A stretch of DNA of 64,000 nucleotides, from assembly GCA_016201045.1 (NCBI GenBank), contig JACQDM010000002.1, positions 682,001-746,000 on the forward strand, written 5' to 3'. The stretch is from Afipia sp. (GTDB taxonomy: Bacteria; Pseudomonadota; Alphaproteobacteria; Rhizobiales; Xanthobacteraceae). Below, one piece after another: positions 51,310 through 60,411 of this stretch (its first letter is position 1; each line of letters begins with the position of its first letter). The notes below the pieces were generated by a model. It was not told where the DNA came from, searched no databases, and saw only the letters and a list, made by a program, of their open reading frames with translations. A program made the position numbers and the translations under genes.

Positions 51310-51344
51310 GCTTTCCCGTCAATAATCAGCCGTCGGTGGCCAGC

Positions 51345-51418
51345 GCGGGTATAGCTCAATGGTAGAGCAACAGTTTTCCAAACTGAAGATAAGGGTTCGA
51401 TTCCCTTTACCCGCTCCA
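51345..51418 (+). tRNA. tRNA-Gly(TCC), copy 2
   Basis: A second 74-nt tRNA-Gly 35 bp after the first, with the same anticodon TCC. It differs at several sites: the acceptor is GCGGGTA/TACCCGC and the anticodon stem is ACAGT/ACTGA. Paired changes preserve the stems, so it looks functional. The CCA is encoded. A protein gene begins 14 bp later. Confidence 0.93.
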
Positions 51419-51432
51419 GATTGTCGCAGGGC

Positions 51433-52125
51433 ATGACACTTCTAGGTGAAGCTGCCGTCGCGATGTGGTGGGACATCGTGCCTTCGCACCGCGCCGAGTT
51501 CGAGGACTGGCATTCGCACGAGCATTTTCCCGAGCGCATGAGTATTCCGGGCTTTCAGCGCGGATCGCGCTGGGCGAGCGCGGAAGGCGGCGATGGCTTC
51601 TTCGTGATGTATGAGCTTGAGAGTTACGCGACTTTATCGTCACCGCGCTATCTCGGCAGCCTTAACAATCCAACGCCGTGGTCGAAGAAGATGATGCCGC
51701 ATCATCGCAACATGGTGCGAAGCCAGTGCCGGATCGTCGAGAGCTTCGGCGGCGGCATCGGTCGCGCGATGATGACGCTGCGCCTATCGCCGCAAAAGGG
51801 CCGCGAGGACTCGCTGCGTCAACTTTTGAACAACGTGCTTTCAGGATTGCCGGTGCGGCAGGGCGTGACAGGCGCTCATCTGCTTATCACGCAAACGCCG
51901 GATCTTGCGCAAACGAACGAACAGAAAATACGCGGAGGCGATGAAGTTGCCGACTGGATCGTTCTGATTTCCGGTTATGACGCAGAAGCGCTCGGCACCA
52001 TTGCTCAGCGCGAGCTTGGCGCAGAAGCGCTGTCTGCTGCGGGCACCGCACCCGCGCCGATCTACTCATATTTTAATCTGGCGTATTCGGTAACGCCGTC
52101 CGATATTCGCGCGCAATCCAAGTGA
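51433..52125 (+). CDS. Conserved hypothetical protein, dimeric alpha-beta fold
   Basis: A 230-aa protein with two related halves, each with the pattern of a dimeric alpha-beta barrel (EthD-like): EAAVAMWWDIVPSHRAEFEDWHSHEHFPERMSIPGFQRG and a second GRAMMTLRLSPQKGREDSLRQLLNNVLSGLPVRQGVTGAHLL. The W-x-x-x-E-H-x-P-x-R in the first half is common in this fold. It probably binds a small organic ligand. It starts just 14 bp after the tRNA-Gly and precedes an SDR gene by 4 bp, suggesting a shared operon. Confidence 0.7.
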   Translation: MTLLGEAAVAMWWDIVPSHRAEFEDWHSHEHFPERMSIPGFQRGSRWASAEGGDGFFVMYELESYATLSSPRYLGSLNNPTPWSKKMMPHHRNMVRSQCRIVESFGGGIGRAMMTLRLSPQKGREDSLRQLLNNVLSGLPVRQGVTGAHLLITQTPDLAQTNEQKIRGGDEVADWIVLISGYDAEALGTIAQRELGAEALSAAGTAPAPIYSYFNLAYSVTPSDIRAQSK

Positions 52126-52132
52126 GGGAATG

Positions 52133-52975
52133 ATGAAGGATCTTTCCGGCAAAACGGCATTCGTTACCGGCGGCGCGAGCGGGATCGGCCTTGCGATGGG
52201 CCGCGCGTTCGCCGAAGCCGGCATGAAGGTCATGCTCGCCGACATCGAAGCGGATGCATTGGCCGATGCCGTCAAGAGCCTGCACAATGTGAGTCCCGAT
52301 GTGCGCGGCGTCGTCTGCGATGTTGCAGATGCCTCAAGCGTCGATCGGGCCGCGCAGGACTCCTACGATGCGTTCGGCAAGGTTCACGTCGTCTGCAACA
52401 ATGCCGGCGTCGCGGCGGGTGGCGGCATCGACGACATTTCGCTCGATAGCTGGAACTGGGTACTCGACGTCAATCTGATGGGCGTTCTTCACGGCACGCG
52501 CACTTTCCTGCCGCACATGCGCGCACATGGCGAGGGCGGCCATTTCGTCAACACCGCTTCAATGGCGGGCATGATGAGCGGCATGGGATTCAGTCCGTAC
52601 ACCGCCAGCAAGTTCGCGGTTGTTGCAATGTCGGAGGGGCTCGCGCCGCAGATCAAGCCGTTCGGAATCGGCATATCGATACTTTGTCCGGGTTTCGTGC
52701 GCACACGCATAGGCGAGAGCGGACGCAACCGGCCTGTACAATATGGGCCTGCGAACGCCTATGCGCCCAACAGTCCCGCGGCAGCGATGGTCGCGATGAT
52801 CGCCGAAATGATAAAGGCGGGCATCGATCCGGCGGATGTCGCCGCGCGCGTCATCAGCGCGATCCGCGAGGACGAACTTTACATCTTCACGCATCCCGAA
52901 ATGGGCGTGGAGATGAAGCAGCGCTTCGCGGCGATCGAAGCGGCGATGGACAAGGCGGCGGCCCGGACGAAATAG
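52133..52975 (+). CDS. SDR family oxidoreductase
   Basis: A 280-aa short-chain dehydrogenase. It has the cofactor site GGASGIGLAMGRAFAEAG, the NNAGVAAGGGI motif and the catalytic Y-x3-K in YTASKFAVVAMSEGLA. It reduces or oxidises a hydroxy or keto group. The start is the second ATG of ATGATG. Conserved alcohol-type members of this group contain an Arg/Asp after the first beta strand; here LADIEAD suggests NAD(H) use. It converges with the TetR gene. Confidence 0.88.
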   Translation: MKDLSGKTAFVTGGASGIGLAMGRAFAEAGMKVMLADIEADALADAVKSLHNVSPDVRGVVCDVADASSVDRAAQDSYDAFGKVHVVCNNAGVAAGGGIDDISLDSWNWVLDVNLMGVLHGTRTFLPHMRAHGEGGHFVNTASMAGMMSGMGFSPYTASKFAVVAMSEGLAPQIKPFGIGISILCPGFVRTRIGESGRNRPVQYGPANAYAPNSPAAAMVAMIAEMIKAGIDPADVAARVISAIREDELYIFTHPEMGVEMKQRFAAIEAAMDKAAARTK

Positions 52976-52976
52976 T

Positions 52977-53645
52977 TCAGGCCTTTCGCCCAGCCGCAGC
53001 GCGCAATGACGATGGCTTGCGCTCACTACCTTTCAATGCATCTTCCGCAACCGCGACGATTCGTCTGATGACAGCTTCCGTGTCGTCGGTCGTGCATGCG
53101 CCGCCGGAGAGTTTGAGCAGACGTTCGCGGTCGGTCACGGTCTGTCGTTGCATCGACAGCGCAAAATGCAGTCCCCAATAAATGTCTGCCTCGTCGCGGT
53201 TCGGCAACGCGCGGCGCAGCGCCGTCGCAAAACGCTGAAGATGGCGAAATTCGCGGTCGACGATTTTCTTGATCGGCGGCACGGTTTCGACCGAGGCGCG
53301 CGTCATGAAGCGTGCGGCCGCCGACATCTGGTGATCGGGGCTCAGGCACCAGCGCAGGGGAGGGCCAACGAGTGCAAGCAGGATTGCTTCAACACTCGGC
53401 TGCCCGCCGCCGGCTTCTTCGGCGGCTTTCAACTCCGCGAAGCGCTCGCGGTTGAGTACCGTGGTGCGGCTGACGAACAGATCCGCCAGCAATTCGTCCT
53501 TGGAGCCGAAATGGTAATTCACGGCCGCGAGGTTGACGCCGGCCGCCGCCACGATGTCGCGCATCGTCACTTCGCCGAACGAGCGCTCAGCCCACAGCTT
53601 TTCGGCAGCGGTCAAAATCGCGGCTTTGGTCTGGTCGCTCGACAT
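52977..53645 (-). CDS. TetR/AcrR family regulator
   Basis: A 222-aa repressor with the N-terminal helix-turn-helix (TKAAILTAAEKLWAERSFGEVTMRDIVAAAGVNLAAVNYHFGSKDELLADLF). The ligand domain ends in a basic tail. It starts at MSSDQTKAAIL; the extra 11 codons upstream are unlikely. The divergent acyl-CoA dehydrogenase operon begins about 240 bp away, with two palindromic boxes in between, so this protein probably represses that operon and responds to an acyl-CoA. Confidence 0.88.
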   Translation of the reverse strand: MSSDQTKAAILTAAEKLWAERSFGEVTMRDIVAAAGVNLAAVNYHFGSKDELLADLFVSRTTVLNRERFAELKAAEEAGGGQPSVEAILLALVGPPLRWCLSPDHQMSAAARFMTRASVETVPPIKKIVDREFRHLQRFATALRRALPNRDEADIYWGLHFALSMQRQTVTDRERLLKLSGGACTTDDTEAVIRRIVAVAEDALKGSERKPSSLRAAAGRKA

Positions 53646-53690
53646 CGGCACCACATGTAGCGCGTGCGAATTCCGCACTGCGAGACGAAA

Positions 53691-53736
53691 TCAAACATTT
53701 GTATGAGAACGGCTTGTCATTCAAACAAATGTATGA
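53691..53736. promoter_or_regulatory. Two TetR-type operators
   Basis: TCAAACATTTGTATGA (53691-53706) and TCAAACAAATGTATGA (53721-53736) are each near-perfect palindromes of TCAnACA-WW-TGTnTGA. They are 30 bp apart centre to centre, on one face of the helix. They lie between the TetR gene and the acyl-CoA dehydrogenase gene. Confidence 0.6.
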
Positions 53737-53882
53737 AATCAAGCTACCAGCAAGATCGCGGCTCGGCAAGGCGATCCTTCGCGGAACGCAACGTCAGCAT
53801 GATTGACGTTTCGGAACGACGGTGGATTGCATGTTGCGTCCGGTTCAGGAAATTTCAGCGAACAGCAAACGAGGAGCGTCCC

Positions 53883-55124
53883 ATGGATTTCACGATGTCA
53901 AAACGCCAGAAGGAATGGCTCGATCGCGTTTCGTCGTTCATGGACAAGCACGTTCGTCCTGCCGTTCCCGATTACAAGAAGCAGGATGCGACCGGCGACC
54001 GCTGGAAAGTCATTCAGGTCGTCGAGGATCTGAAGAAGAAGGCGAAGGCCGAAGGTCTCTGGAACATGTTCATGCCGCCGTCGTCGCATGAGGACGATGA
54101 ATTCCGCGGCGCTGGTCTCACCAATCTCGAATACGCGCTGCTCGCCGAGCAGATGGGCCACATCGGCTTCGCGTCGGAAGTTTTCAACTGCTCCGCTCCC
54201 GACACCGGCAACATGGAAGTCATCATGCGCTATGGCTCCAAGGAGCAGAAGCGCCAGTGGCTGAAGCCGCTGATGGACGGCGAGATTCGGTCGGCGTTCC
54301 TGATGACCGAGCCTGCGGTGGCGTCGTCGGACGCAACCAACATCGAGACCAGCATCAAGCGCGACGGCGATCACTACGTCATCAACGGCACCAAATGGTG
54401 GTCGTCGGGTGCGGGCGATCCGCGTTGCAAGATCGCGATTCTGATGGGCAAAACCGACTTCAATGCGCCGAAGCATCAGCAGCAGTCGCAAATTCTCGTA
54501 CCGCTTGATACCAAGGGGATCACCATCGAGAAGATGCTGCCGGTATTCGGGTTCGACGACGCGCCGCATGGCCATGCACAAATTCGGCTTGAGAATGTTC
54601 GCGTTCCGGCGAGCAATCTTCTGCTCGGCGAAGGCCGCGGGTTCGAGATCGCGCAGGGCCGTCTGGGGCCAGGCCGTATCCATCACTGCATGCGCACTAT
54701 CGGCAAGGCCGAGGAAGCGCTGGAGAAGATGGTCAAGCGCCTGTCTTCGCGCACCGCGTTCGGCAAAAAAATCATCGAGCATTCGGTGTGGGAGCAGCGC
54801 ATCGGCGAAGCGCGAACCGACATCGAGATGAATCGACTGTTGTGCCTCAAGGCCGCCGACATGATGGACAAGGTTGGCAACAAGACCGCGCAGCTTGAAA
54901 TCGCAATGATCAAGGTGTCTGCGCCTAACATGGCGCTGCGCATCATCGACAACGCAATCCAGGCGTTCGGCGCTGCAGGTGTTTCGGACGAAGCCGGCCT
55001 TGCAAAGGACTACGCTGGCATCCGCACGCTGCGTCTTGCGGACGGTCCCGATGAAGTTCACAATCGTGCCATCGCACGGCTTGAACTTCGCAAATACGCG
55101 AATATAGCGCCGGCCAAACACTAA
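53883..55124 (+). CDS. Acyl-CoA dehydrogenase family protein (ACAD10/11-like)
   Basis: A 413-aa flavoenzyme. It has the FAD/acyl-CoA motif [21 protein letters not shown], the substrate loop [29 protein letters not shown] and the C-terminal [22 protein letters not shown]. Pairing with the APH-like kinase that follows 23 bp later is typical of ACAD10/ACAD11 relatives, which act on 4-phospho-hydroxyacyl-CoA or long-chain acyl-CoA. I start at [16 protein letters not shown]; the longer ORF start is in the promoter region. Operators of a TetR regulator lie upstream. Confidence 0.9.
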   Translation: MDFTMSKRQKEWLDRVSSFMDKHVRPAVPDYKKQDATGDRWKVIQVVEDLKKKAKAEGLWNMFMPPSSHEDDEFRGAGLTNLEYALLAEQMGHIGFASEVFNCSAPDTGNMEVIMRYGSKEQKRQWLKPLMDGEIRSAFLMTEPAVASSDATNIETSIKRDGDHYVINGTKWWSSGAGDPRCKIAILMGKTDFNAPKHQQQSQILVPLDTKGITIEKMLPVFGFDDAPHGHAQIRLENVRVPASNLLLGEGRGFEIAQGRLGPGRIHHCMRTIGKAEEALEKMVKRLSSRTAFGKKIIEHSVWEQRIGEARTDIEMNRLLCLKAADMMDKVGNKTAQLEIAMIKVSAPNMALRIIDNAIQAFGAAGVSDEAGLAKDYAGIRTLRLADGPDEVHNRAIARLELRKYANIAPAKH

Positions 55125-55147
55125 GACGCACCGATCGGAGGCCGTGT

Positions 55148-56209
55148 ATGGCGCTCGGCGTGAGAAACGACGCTGAATATTCGGGGACGAAACCTGTCGA
55201 GGAACGGCATCGCATCAACGATGCCGCTCTCGCGGCGTGGATGAGCGAACATGTCGAGGGCTTCAAAGGGCCTTTGACGGTTCTGCAGTTCAAGGGCGGT
55301 CAATCCAATCCGACTTACCGTCTCGATACGCCGACGACGTCATACGTGTTACGACGCAAGCCGTTCGGCCCGCTGTTGCCGTCGGCGCACGCCGTCGATC
55401 GCGAATTCAAGGTGATCGCCGCGCTTCACAAACAGGGTTTCCCCGTCGCTCGCGCTTATGCACTGTGCATGGACGATGCAGTGATCGGCGCGGCATTCTA
55501 CATTATGTCGATGGAAGAGGGGCGGGTGTTCTGGAATCCGCAGCTCCCCAATCAATCGCCGGATGAGCGCCGCGCGATCTTCACCGACAAGATCGAAACG
55601 CTGGCGAAACTTCACAGCTACGATCCGGAAAAAATCGGCCTCGGCGATTTCGGCAAGCCGGGAAACTATTTCCAGCGTCAGGTCGATCGCTGGACCAAAC
55701 AATATCGTGCCGCTGAGCTTGAGACGATTCCTGAAATGGATCGCCTGATCGAGTGGCTGCCGAAAACGCTGCCGCAGCAGGAGCGCGTGTCCGTCGTTCA
55801 CGGCGACTATCGTCTCGACAATATGATTTTCGATCAGAACAAGCCGAAGGTGAAAGCGGTTCTTGACTGGGAATTGTCCACGCTCGGCGATCCGATGGCG
55901 GATTTCACGTACTTGCTGATGCAATGGGTGATGCCGGGTCTTGAAGGCGCGGATCTCAAGGCGCTCAACATTCCGACGATGGAAGACGCCGTCGCGATCT
56001 ACTCCAAGGCGTCGGGTGGAGTCAAAATTCCAGACATCAACTGGTACTTCTCTTACAATCTGTTTCGTCTCGCTGGCATCACGCAAGGCATCGCCAAGCG
56101 CATCAAGGACGGCACGGCAGCCAGCGCGAAAGCGGCGGAGTCTGCCGCGCGTACCATTCCGCTCGCGCAAGCGTCGTGGAGTTTTGCGCAGAAGGCCGGA
56201 GCGAGCTGA
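55148..56209 (+). CDS. APH-like phosphotransferase (ACAD10/11 kinase-domain homologue)
   Basis: A 353-aa kinase-fold protein. It has the ATP-binding beta-sheet QFKGGQSNPTYRLDT and YVLRRKPFGPLLPSAHAVDREFKVIAAL, the Brenner/catalytic HGDYRLDNMIFD, and VLDWELSTLGDPMADF with the DFG-equivalent aspartate. It phosphorylates a small-molecule hydroxyl. In animals this domain is fused before the dehydrogenase in ACAD10/11; here it is a separate gene directly after it. CGGAGG precedes the ATG. Confidence 0.88.
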   Translation: MALGVRNDAEYSGTKPVEERHRINDAALAAWMSEHVEGFKGPLTVLQFKGGQSNPTYRLDTPTTSYVLRRKPFGPLLPSAHAVDREFKVIAALHKQGFPVARAYALCMDDAVIGAAFYIMSMEEGRVFWNPQLPNQSPDERRAIFTDKIETLAKLHSYDPEKIGLGDFGKPGNYFQRQVDRWTKQYRAAELETIPEMDRLIEWLPKTLPQQERVSVVHGDYRLDNMIFDQNKPKVKAVLDWELSTLGDPMADFTYLLMQWVMPGLEGADLKALNIPTMEDAVAIYSKASGGVKIPDINWYFSYNLFRLAGITQGIAKRIKDGTAASAKAAESAARTIPLAQASWSFAQKAGAS

Positions 56210-56247
56210 GTTTTTCGCTCTCATTCACGAACAATCGGGAGAACGTC

Positions 56248-57033
56248 ATGGGTCGCCTTCAAGGCAAGTCCGTCATCATCACGGGCGCAGGCAGCGGCAT
56301 CGGTCGCGCCGCGTCGCTGATGTTCACCAAGGAAGGCGCAAAGCTGATCGCCGTCGACAAGACCGACGGCGTGAAAGAAACCGTCGAACAAGTGAAGAAG
56401 GCGGGCGGCACAGCGGAAGCCGTGATGGCGGACGCGGGCGCCGAGAGCGACGTCAAGAACTTCATCGCGAAGGCGATCTCATCCTACGGCAAGCTGGACG
56501 CGATCTGGGCCAATGCGGGCATCAGCGGCGGACTCGTGCCGCTTGCCGAGCAGACGCCGGAGCACTGGATGGAAATTCTCCGCGTCAATCTGATCGGGCC
56601 TTTCCTTGCGGTGAAACATTCGATCCCGCATCTTGTGAAGCAGGGACACGGCGCGATCGTCTGCACGGCCTCGGTCGCTGGCCTGAAATCCGGCGCGAGC
56701 GGGCATCCATACGCTTCCAGTAAAGCCGGCGTCATCAGTCTCGTGCAAACCACGGCTTATTCACTGTCGGGAACAGGCGTGCGCATCAACGCGGTATGTC
56801 CGGGTCTGATCGAGACTGGCATGACCAAACCGATTTTCGACAATGCCAAAGAGCGCGGCACCGACGGCAAGATTGGACAACTCAATCCGCTCAAGCGCGC
56901 AGGCCAGCCGCACGAACTCGCGGCGATGGGATTGTTTCTCGCGAGCGACGAAGCGTCATACGTCAATGGACAGGCGTTCCCGGTCGATGGCGGTCTGACC
57001 GCGTCGATGCCTTACGCCGGCAAGCCGATCTGA
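56248..57033 (+). CDS. SDR family oxidoreductase
   Basis: A 261-aa short-chain dehydrogenase. It has the nucleotide site TGAGSGIGRAASLMF, the ANAGISGG motif, catalytic S in CTASVAG, YASSKAGV with Y-x3-K and a C-terminal YVNGQAFPVDGGLTAS. GGGAGAACGTC precedes the ATG. It lies in the acyl-CoA operon, 38 bp after the kinase gene, and probably acts on a hydroxyacyl-CoA or similar product. Confidence 0.9.
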   Translation: MGRLQGKSVIITGAGSGIGRAASLMFTKEGAKLIAVDKTDGVKETVEQVKKAGGTAEAVMADAGAESDVKNFIAKAISSYGKLDAIWANAGISGGLVPLAEQTPEHWMEILRVNLIGPFLAVKHSIPHLVKQGHGAIVCTASVAGLKSGASGHPYASSKAGVISLVQTTAYSLSGTGVRINAVCPGLIETGMTKPIFDNAKERGTDGKIGQLNPLKRAGQPHELAAMGLFLASDEASYVNGQAFPVDGGLTASMPYAGKPI

Positions 57034-57037
57034 TTGC

Positions 57038-57769
57038 ATGTCGCAAGCGCCCGCCAAACCGTTTCTCGCGCAGCATTCCGTTCCGTCGGGCGTGATATCG
57101 ACGCGCTGGTGGTGGGTACGCCACGCGCCGGTGCGGTCCGATGGGGGCAACATTTACGGGCAGATCGATATCGAGTGCGACTGCAGCGATCACCATGTCT
57201 TCGAGGGCGTCGCGAAATTTCTTCCGCGCAACGCGGCATGGGTCGCCAGCAATCTGAAGCGAACGCACCAGACCGCCGAGGCGATCTGGGCCGCAGGATT
57301 TCCGAAGCCTGCGGCGATGGAAAAGGACGAGGCATTTGCCGAACAAAACCTGGGCGAGTGGCAGGGCATGAATCGCGCAGCGTTTTTTGCCTCGCGTCCG
57401 CCGTCGATCGCGAGCTATTGGTTCGCGCCCGCCCACGAACGCGCCCCGGGGGGCGAAAGTTTCAACGATCTGTTCGACCGTACCGTCGCGGGCATCGCGC
57501 GCATCGGCGCGCTGCACGCCGGCAAGGACATCGTCTGCGTCTCGCATGGCGGACCGATCAAGGCGGCGATTGCGCATGCGCTCGGACTCAAAGCGAACGC
57601 GGGCTTCGCGTTCACCATCGACAACTGCTCGGTGACGCGGCTCGATCACCTGTCGGGCAATGAGCACAGCGGCTGGCGCGTGCCGATGATCAACCAGCAG
57701 CCCTGGATTGCCGGGCCGCAGCATGCGGCGATGCATCAGCCGGCAGGACCGGAAACCAAACTCGCGTAA
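57038..57769 (+). CDS. Histidine phosphatase family protein
   Basis: A 243-aa phosphoglycerate-mutase-like phosphatase. The N-terminal RHA motif WWWVRHAPVRSDGG holds the phospho-histidine, SNLKRTHQTAEAI has the conserved Arg, and the second histidine lies in VCVSHGGPIKAA. Substrate unknown. It begins 4 bp after the SDR stop, so it is part of the same operon as a kinase-like protein, which would fit a phosphorylated intermediate. Confidence 0.88.
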   Translation: MSQAPAKPFLAQHSVPSGVISTRWWWVRHAPVRSDGGNIYGQIDIECDCSDHHVFEGVAKFLPRNAAWVASNLKRTHQTAEAIWAAGFPKPAAMEKDEAFAEQNLGEWQGMNRAAFFASRPPSIASYWFAPAHERAPGGESFNDLFDRTVAGIARIGALHAGKDIVCVSHGGPIKAAIAHALGLKANAGFAFTIDNCSVTRLDHLSGNEHSGWRVPMINQQPWIAGPQHAAMHQPAGPETKLA

Positions 57770-57779
57770 GGAGATAAAC

Positions 57780-58547
57780 ATGACCTTGTTCGACATGACC
57801 GGCAAGAGCGCTGTGATCACAGGCTCCACCAAGGGCATCGGCCGCGCTATCGCAGAGCGCATGGTCGAGCATGGCGCAAAGGTTGTGATTTCGTCGCGCA
57901 AGCAGGATGCGTGCGATCAGGTCGCCAAGGAAATCAATGAAAAATACGGCAAAGGCAAATCGATTGCGGTCGCCGCCAATATTTCGTCGAAGGAAAATCT
58001 GCAGAACCTTGTCGACGAATCCAACAAGGCATTCGGCCAGATCGATGTTTTGGTCTGTAACGCAGCGTCGAATCCTTACTACGGTCCGCTTGCTGGAATC
58101 TCGGACGATCAGTTCAACAAGATTCTGTCGAACAATATCGTCGCCAACAACTGGCTGATCAGCATGGTCGTGCCGCAGATGATCAAGCGCAAGGACGGCT
58201 CGATCGTCATTGTCTCGTCCATCGGCGGCATCAAGGGGTCGACGGTTCTCGGCGCTTACGCGATCTCGAAGGCGGCCGACATGCAGCTTGCGCGCAATCT
58301 CGCTTGCGAATACGGCCCGCACAATGTTCGCGTCAACTGCATCGCGCCCGGCCTCATCAAAACCGATTTCGCGAAAGCGCTGTGGGACAATCCGGATACG
58401 CTGAAGGCATCGACGGCGCGCTCGCCGCTGCTGCGCATCGGAATTCCCGACGAGATTGCGGGCGCAGCCGTGTTAATGGGGTCAGCTGCCGGCAACTTCA
58501 TGACCGGGCAGACTATCGTGATCGACGGTGGCGCTACGATCAGCTAG
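57780..58547 (+). CDS. SDR family oxidoreductase
   Basis: A 255-aa short-chain dehydrogenase with GSTKGIGRAIAERM, NAASNPYYGPLAG in the NAG position, catalytic YAISKAADMQLARNL (Y-x3-K) and TGQTIVIDGGATIS at the end. AAGGAGATAAAC precedes the ATG. It is the last gene of the acyl-CoA operon, converging on the serine hydrolase with 6 bp between the stops. It most likely oxidises a hydroxyacyl-CoA. Confidence 0.9.
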   Translation: MTLFDMTGKSAVITGSTKGIGRAIAERMVEHGAKVVISSRKQDACDQVAKEINEKYGKGKSIAVAANISSKENLQNLVDESNKAFGQIDVLVCNAASNPYYGPLAGISDDQFNKILSNNIVANNWLISMVVPQMIKRKDGSIVIVSSIGGIKGSTVLGAYAISKAADMQLARNLACEYGPHNVRVNCIAPGLIKTDFAKALWDNPDTLKASTARSPLLRIGIPDEIAGAAVLMGSAAGNFMTGQTIVIDGGATIS

Positions 58548-58553
58548 GCCGCG

Positions 58554-59771
58554 TCACTCCACGGCCGCGTAGACGAGGCTGCGCACCAGCGTGCGGAAAT
58601 ATTCGCGCTGCCCCGGTCCCTGCGACAGGAAGATGGCAAACAGATCTTCCTTCGGATCGATCCAGAAGAATGTACCGGCCATGCCGCTCCAGAAGAACTG
58701 GCCGACAGAGCCGGCGAACGGTGCCATGCCTTCCTGCGTGCGCACCGCAAAGCCGAGACCGAACGAATGGCCCGGCGGCACGAGATGGGTTTCGATAAAC
58801 ACATCCGGTGCGAGATGATCGGATGCCATGAATCGCAACGTCTTGTGGCCGATCACGCGATTGCCGTCGAGAATGCCGCCATTCAGCAACATCTGGCAGA
58901 AGCGCGCGTAGTCCATCGCGGTTGAAATCAATCCGCCGCCGCCGGATTCCATTTTCGGAACTTCCAGCGGATCGATCAGTTCGACCTTGTCGCCGGTCCA
59001 CGGGTCCTTCGCGAATGGCTGGGTGAGGCGGGATTTGTTTTCCTGTGGCGTATGGAATGCCGTCTCGTTCATTTGCAGAGGAGCGAGAATTTTCTCGCGC
59101 AAATATTCGCCGAGCGTTTTGCCCGAGGCGACTTCGATGACGCGGCCGAGAATGTCGGTCGAGCGGCTGTAGTTCCACTGCGTGCCGGGTTGGCAAATCA
59201 AGGGCATGCCGGCGACGATCTTGGCATGTTCTTCGTTGGTGATGTCGCGGGCGGTAACGTTCGAGCGCGCGTACATGCGGTGCACGATGCTCATGCCGGT
59301 GAATTCGTAGACGATCCCGGAGGTGTGGCGAAGCAAGTCCTGAATCGTCACCGGCCGGCGCGGAAGTTCGTAAGTGAGAATGCCATTGCGCTCGACGCCG
59401 ACTTTTTGATCGCGGAATTCGGGAATGTAGCGGTAGACCGGATCGTTGAGCAGCAGGTAGCCATCTTCGGCGAGCTGCATGATGCCGAGCGAAACCATCG
59501 GCTTGGTCATCGAATAAATGCGGAAGATGCTGTCGCGCGACATCGGCGCGCTTTCGGCCGGGTTCTGCCTGCCCTGCGCCTCGAACCAGCCGATCTGCCC
59601 GTGCCGCGCCACCATCGAGACCACGCCGGGGGTCGTGCCCTTGTCGATCTCGCGCTGGAATGAATCGCGCATCTTCTGGAGGCGGACGGGTGAAAGTCCG
59701 ATCGATTCAGGTTTCGCGGAGGGAAGGGCGGGTGTGGATTTCGCAACGCTCGGCGCGGTGTGGACGTTCAT
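58554..59771 (-). CDS. Serine hydrolase (beta-lactamase/esterase family)
   Basis: A 405-aa penicillin-binding-type hydrolase with the SxxK motif in FRIYSMTKPMVSLG (about 90), a Tyr motif WNYSRSTDILGRVIE (about 200) and a C-terminal SGMAGTFFWIDPKEDLFAIFL. The first 25 residues are not a typical signal peptide, so it may be cytoplasmic. Members of this group hydrolyse esters or amides such as lovastatin-type side chains. It is not co-directional with the acyl-CoA operon. Confidence 0.85.
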   Translation of the reverse strand: MNVHTAPSVAKSTPALPSAKPESIGLSPVRLQKMRDSFQREIDKGTTPGVVSMVARHGQIGWFEAQGRQNPAESAPMSRDSIFRIYSMTKPMVSLGIMQLAEDGYLLLNDPVYRYIPEFRDQKVGVERNGILTYELPRRPVTIQDLLRHTSGIVYEFTGMSIVHRMYARSNVTARDITNEEHAKIVAGMPLICQPGTQWNYSRSTDILGRVIEVASGKTLGEYLREKILAPLQMNETAFHTPQENKSRLTQPFAKDPWTGDKVELIDPLEVPKMESGGGGLISTAMDYARFCQMLLNGGILDGNRVIGHKTLRFMASDHLAPDVFIETHLVPPGHSFGLGFAVRTQEGMAPFAGSVGQFFWSGMAGTFFWIDPKEDLFAIFLSQGPGQREYFRTLVRSLVYAAVE

Positions 59772-59853
59772 GGTTTCCTCGGCTTTTTGGTCGCGGGTCA
59801 GCCCGCCTTCCGGTCAGTGAAAGATTGACGCAAAAAACGGACCGGCGAAAGCG

Positions 59854-60393
59854 TCAATTCGCGAGCGCGTTACCCTCGCGGATCGAACAGCTTGCGGCTC
59901 CCGGCTGCATCGAGATGATATGGTACTCTGCGCCGTCAAACCCCTTCATCGTGGCTTGCGCATTGATTTTCCCGATGGTGACCGTCGTCGAACAACTGGC
60001 GAAGGATCCGTCGAACGTCGTCAGAAGTCGCCGCGCAATACCAATATTTTCTCGGACCATGGTGAGCGTGTTGCCGTTAAACTGGATGCCGCCCGAAGAC
60101 GTTTCAGGTCCAGCTTCTCTCTTTCCACCGTAACGCCCAGAGGTATTTGTGACGCGAAGAAACGGTCGTCCGGCGCTGCTGACATAGACAGTTGCCTGAA
60201 ACTGGCCGACCGGATTGGTGTTCATCCCGTCGGAAATCCGTTTGTAAGTCCCGGATTCGCCCCATGTGATCGTGATGGTCTTGTTGTAGAGCTGTTGAGG
60301 CGCGGCTGCGTTAGCGGCGCCGGACAATGAAAGCGTCATCGCCATGAGGAGCGCCGCATGGGTTGTGTTTTTTTTCGATGTTTTGGATGCCAT
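59854..60393 (-). CDS. Small secreted protein of the caspase operon
   Basis: A 179-aa protein with a signal peptide (HAALLMAMTLSLSGAANAAAPQQ) and a beta-rich mature part (TITITWGESGTYKRISDGM, ATVYVSSAGRPFLRVTNTSG, GFDGAEYHIISMQPGAASCSIREG), with two cysteines. I do not recognise the family. It starts 19 bp after the stop of the caspase-fold gene on the same strand, so it is probably co-transcribed and may be a substrate, inhibitor or partner of the peptidases. Confidence 0.6.
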   Translation of the reverse strand: MASKTSKKNTTHAALLMAMTLSLSGAANAAAPQQLYNKTITITWGESGTYKRISDGMNTNPVGQFQATVYVSSAGRPFLRVTNTSGRYGGKREAGPETSSGGIQFNGNTLTMVRENIGIARRLLTTFDGSFASCSTTVTIGKINAQATMKGFDGAEYHIISMQPGAASCSIREGNALAN

Positions 60394-60411
60394 ACCGTTT
60401 AACTCCAAACC

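Noticed and set aside
53898-55121. 407-aa minus-strand ORF opposite the acyl-CoA dehydrogenase
   Set aside because: Antisense shadow. The sense frame has full family motifs; the antisense protein is low in pattern and His/Arg-rich.
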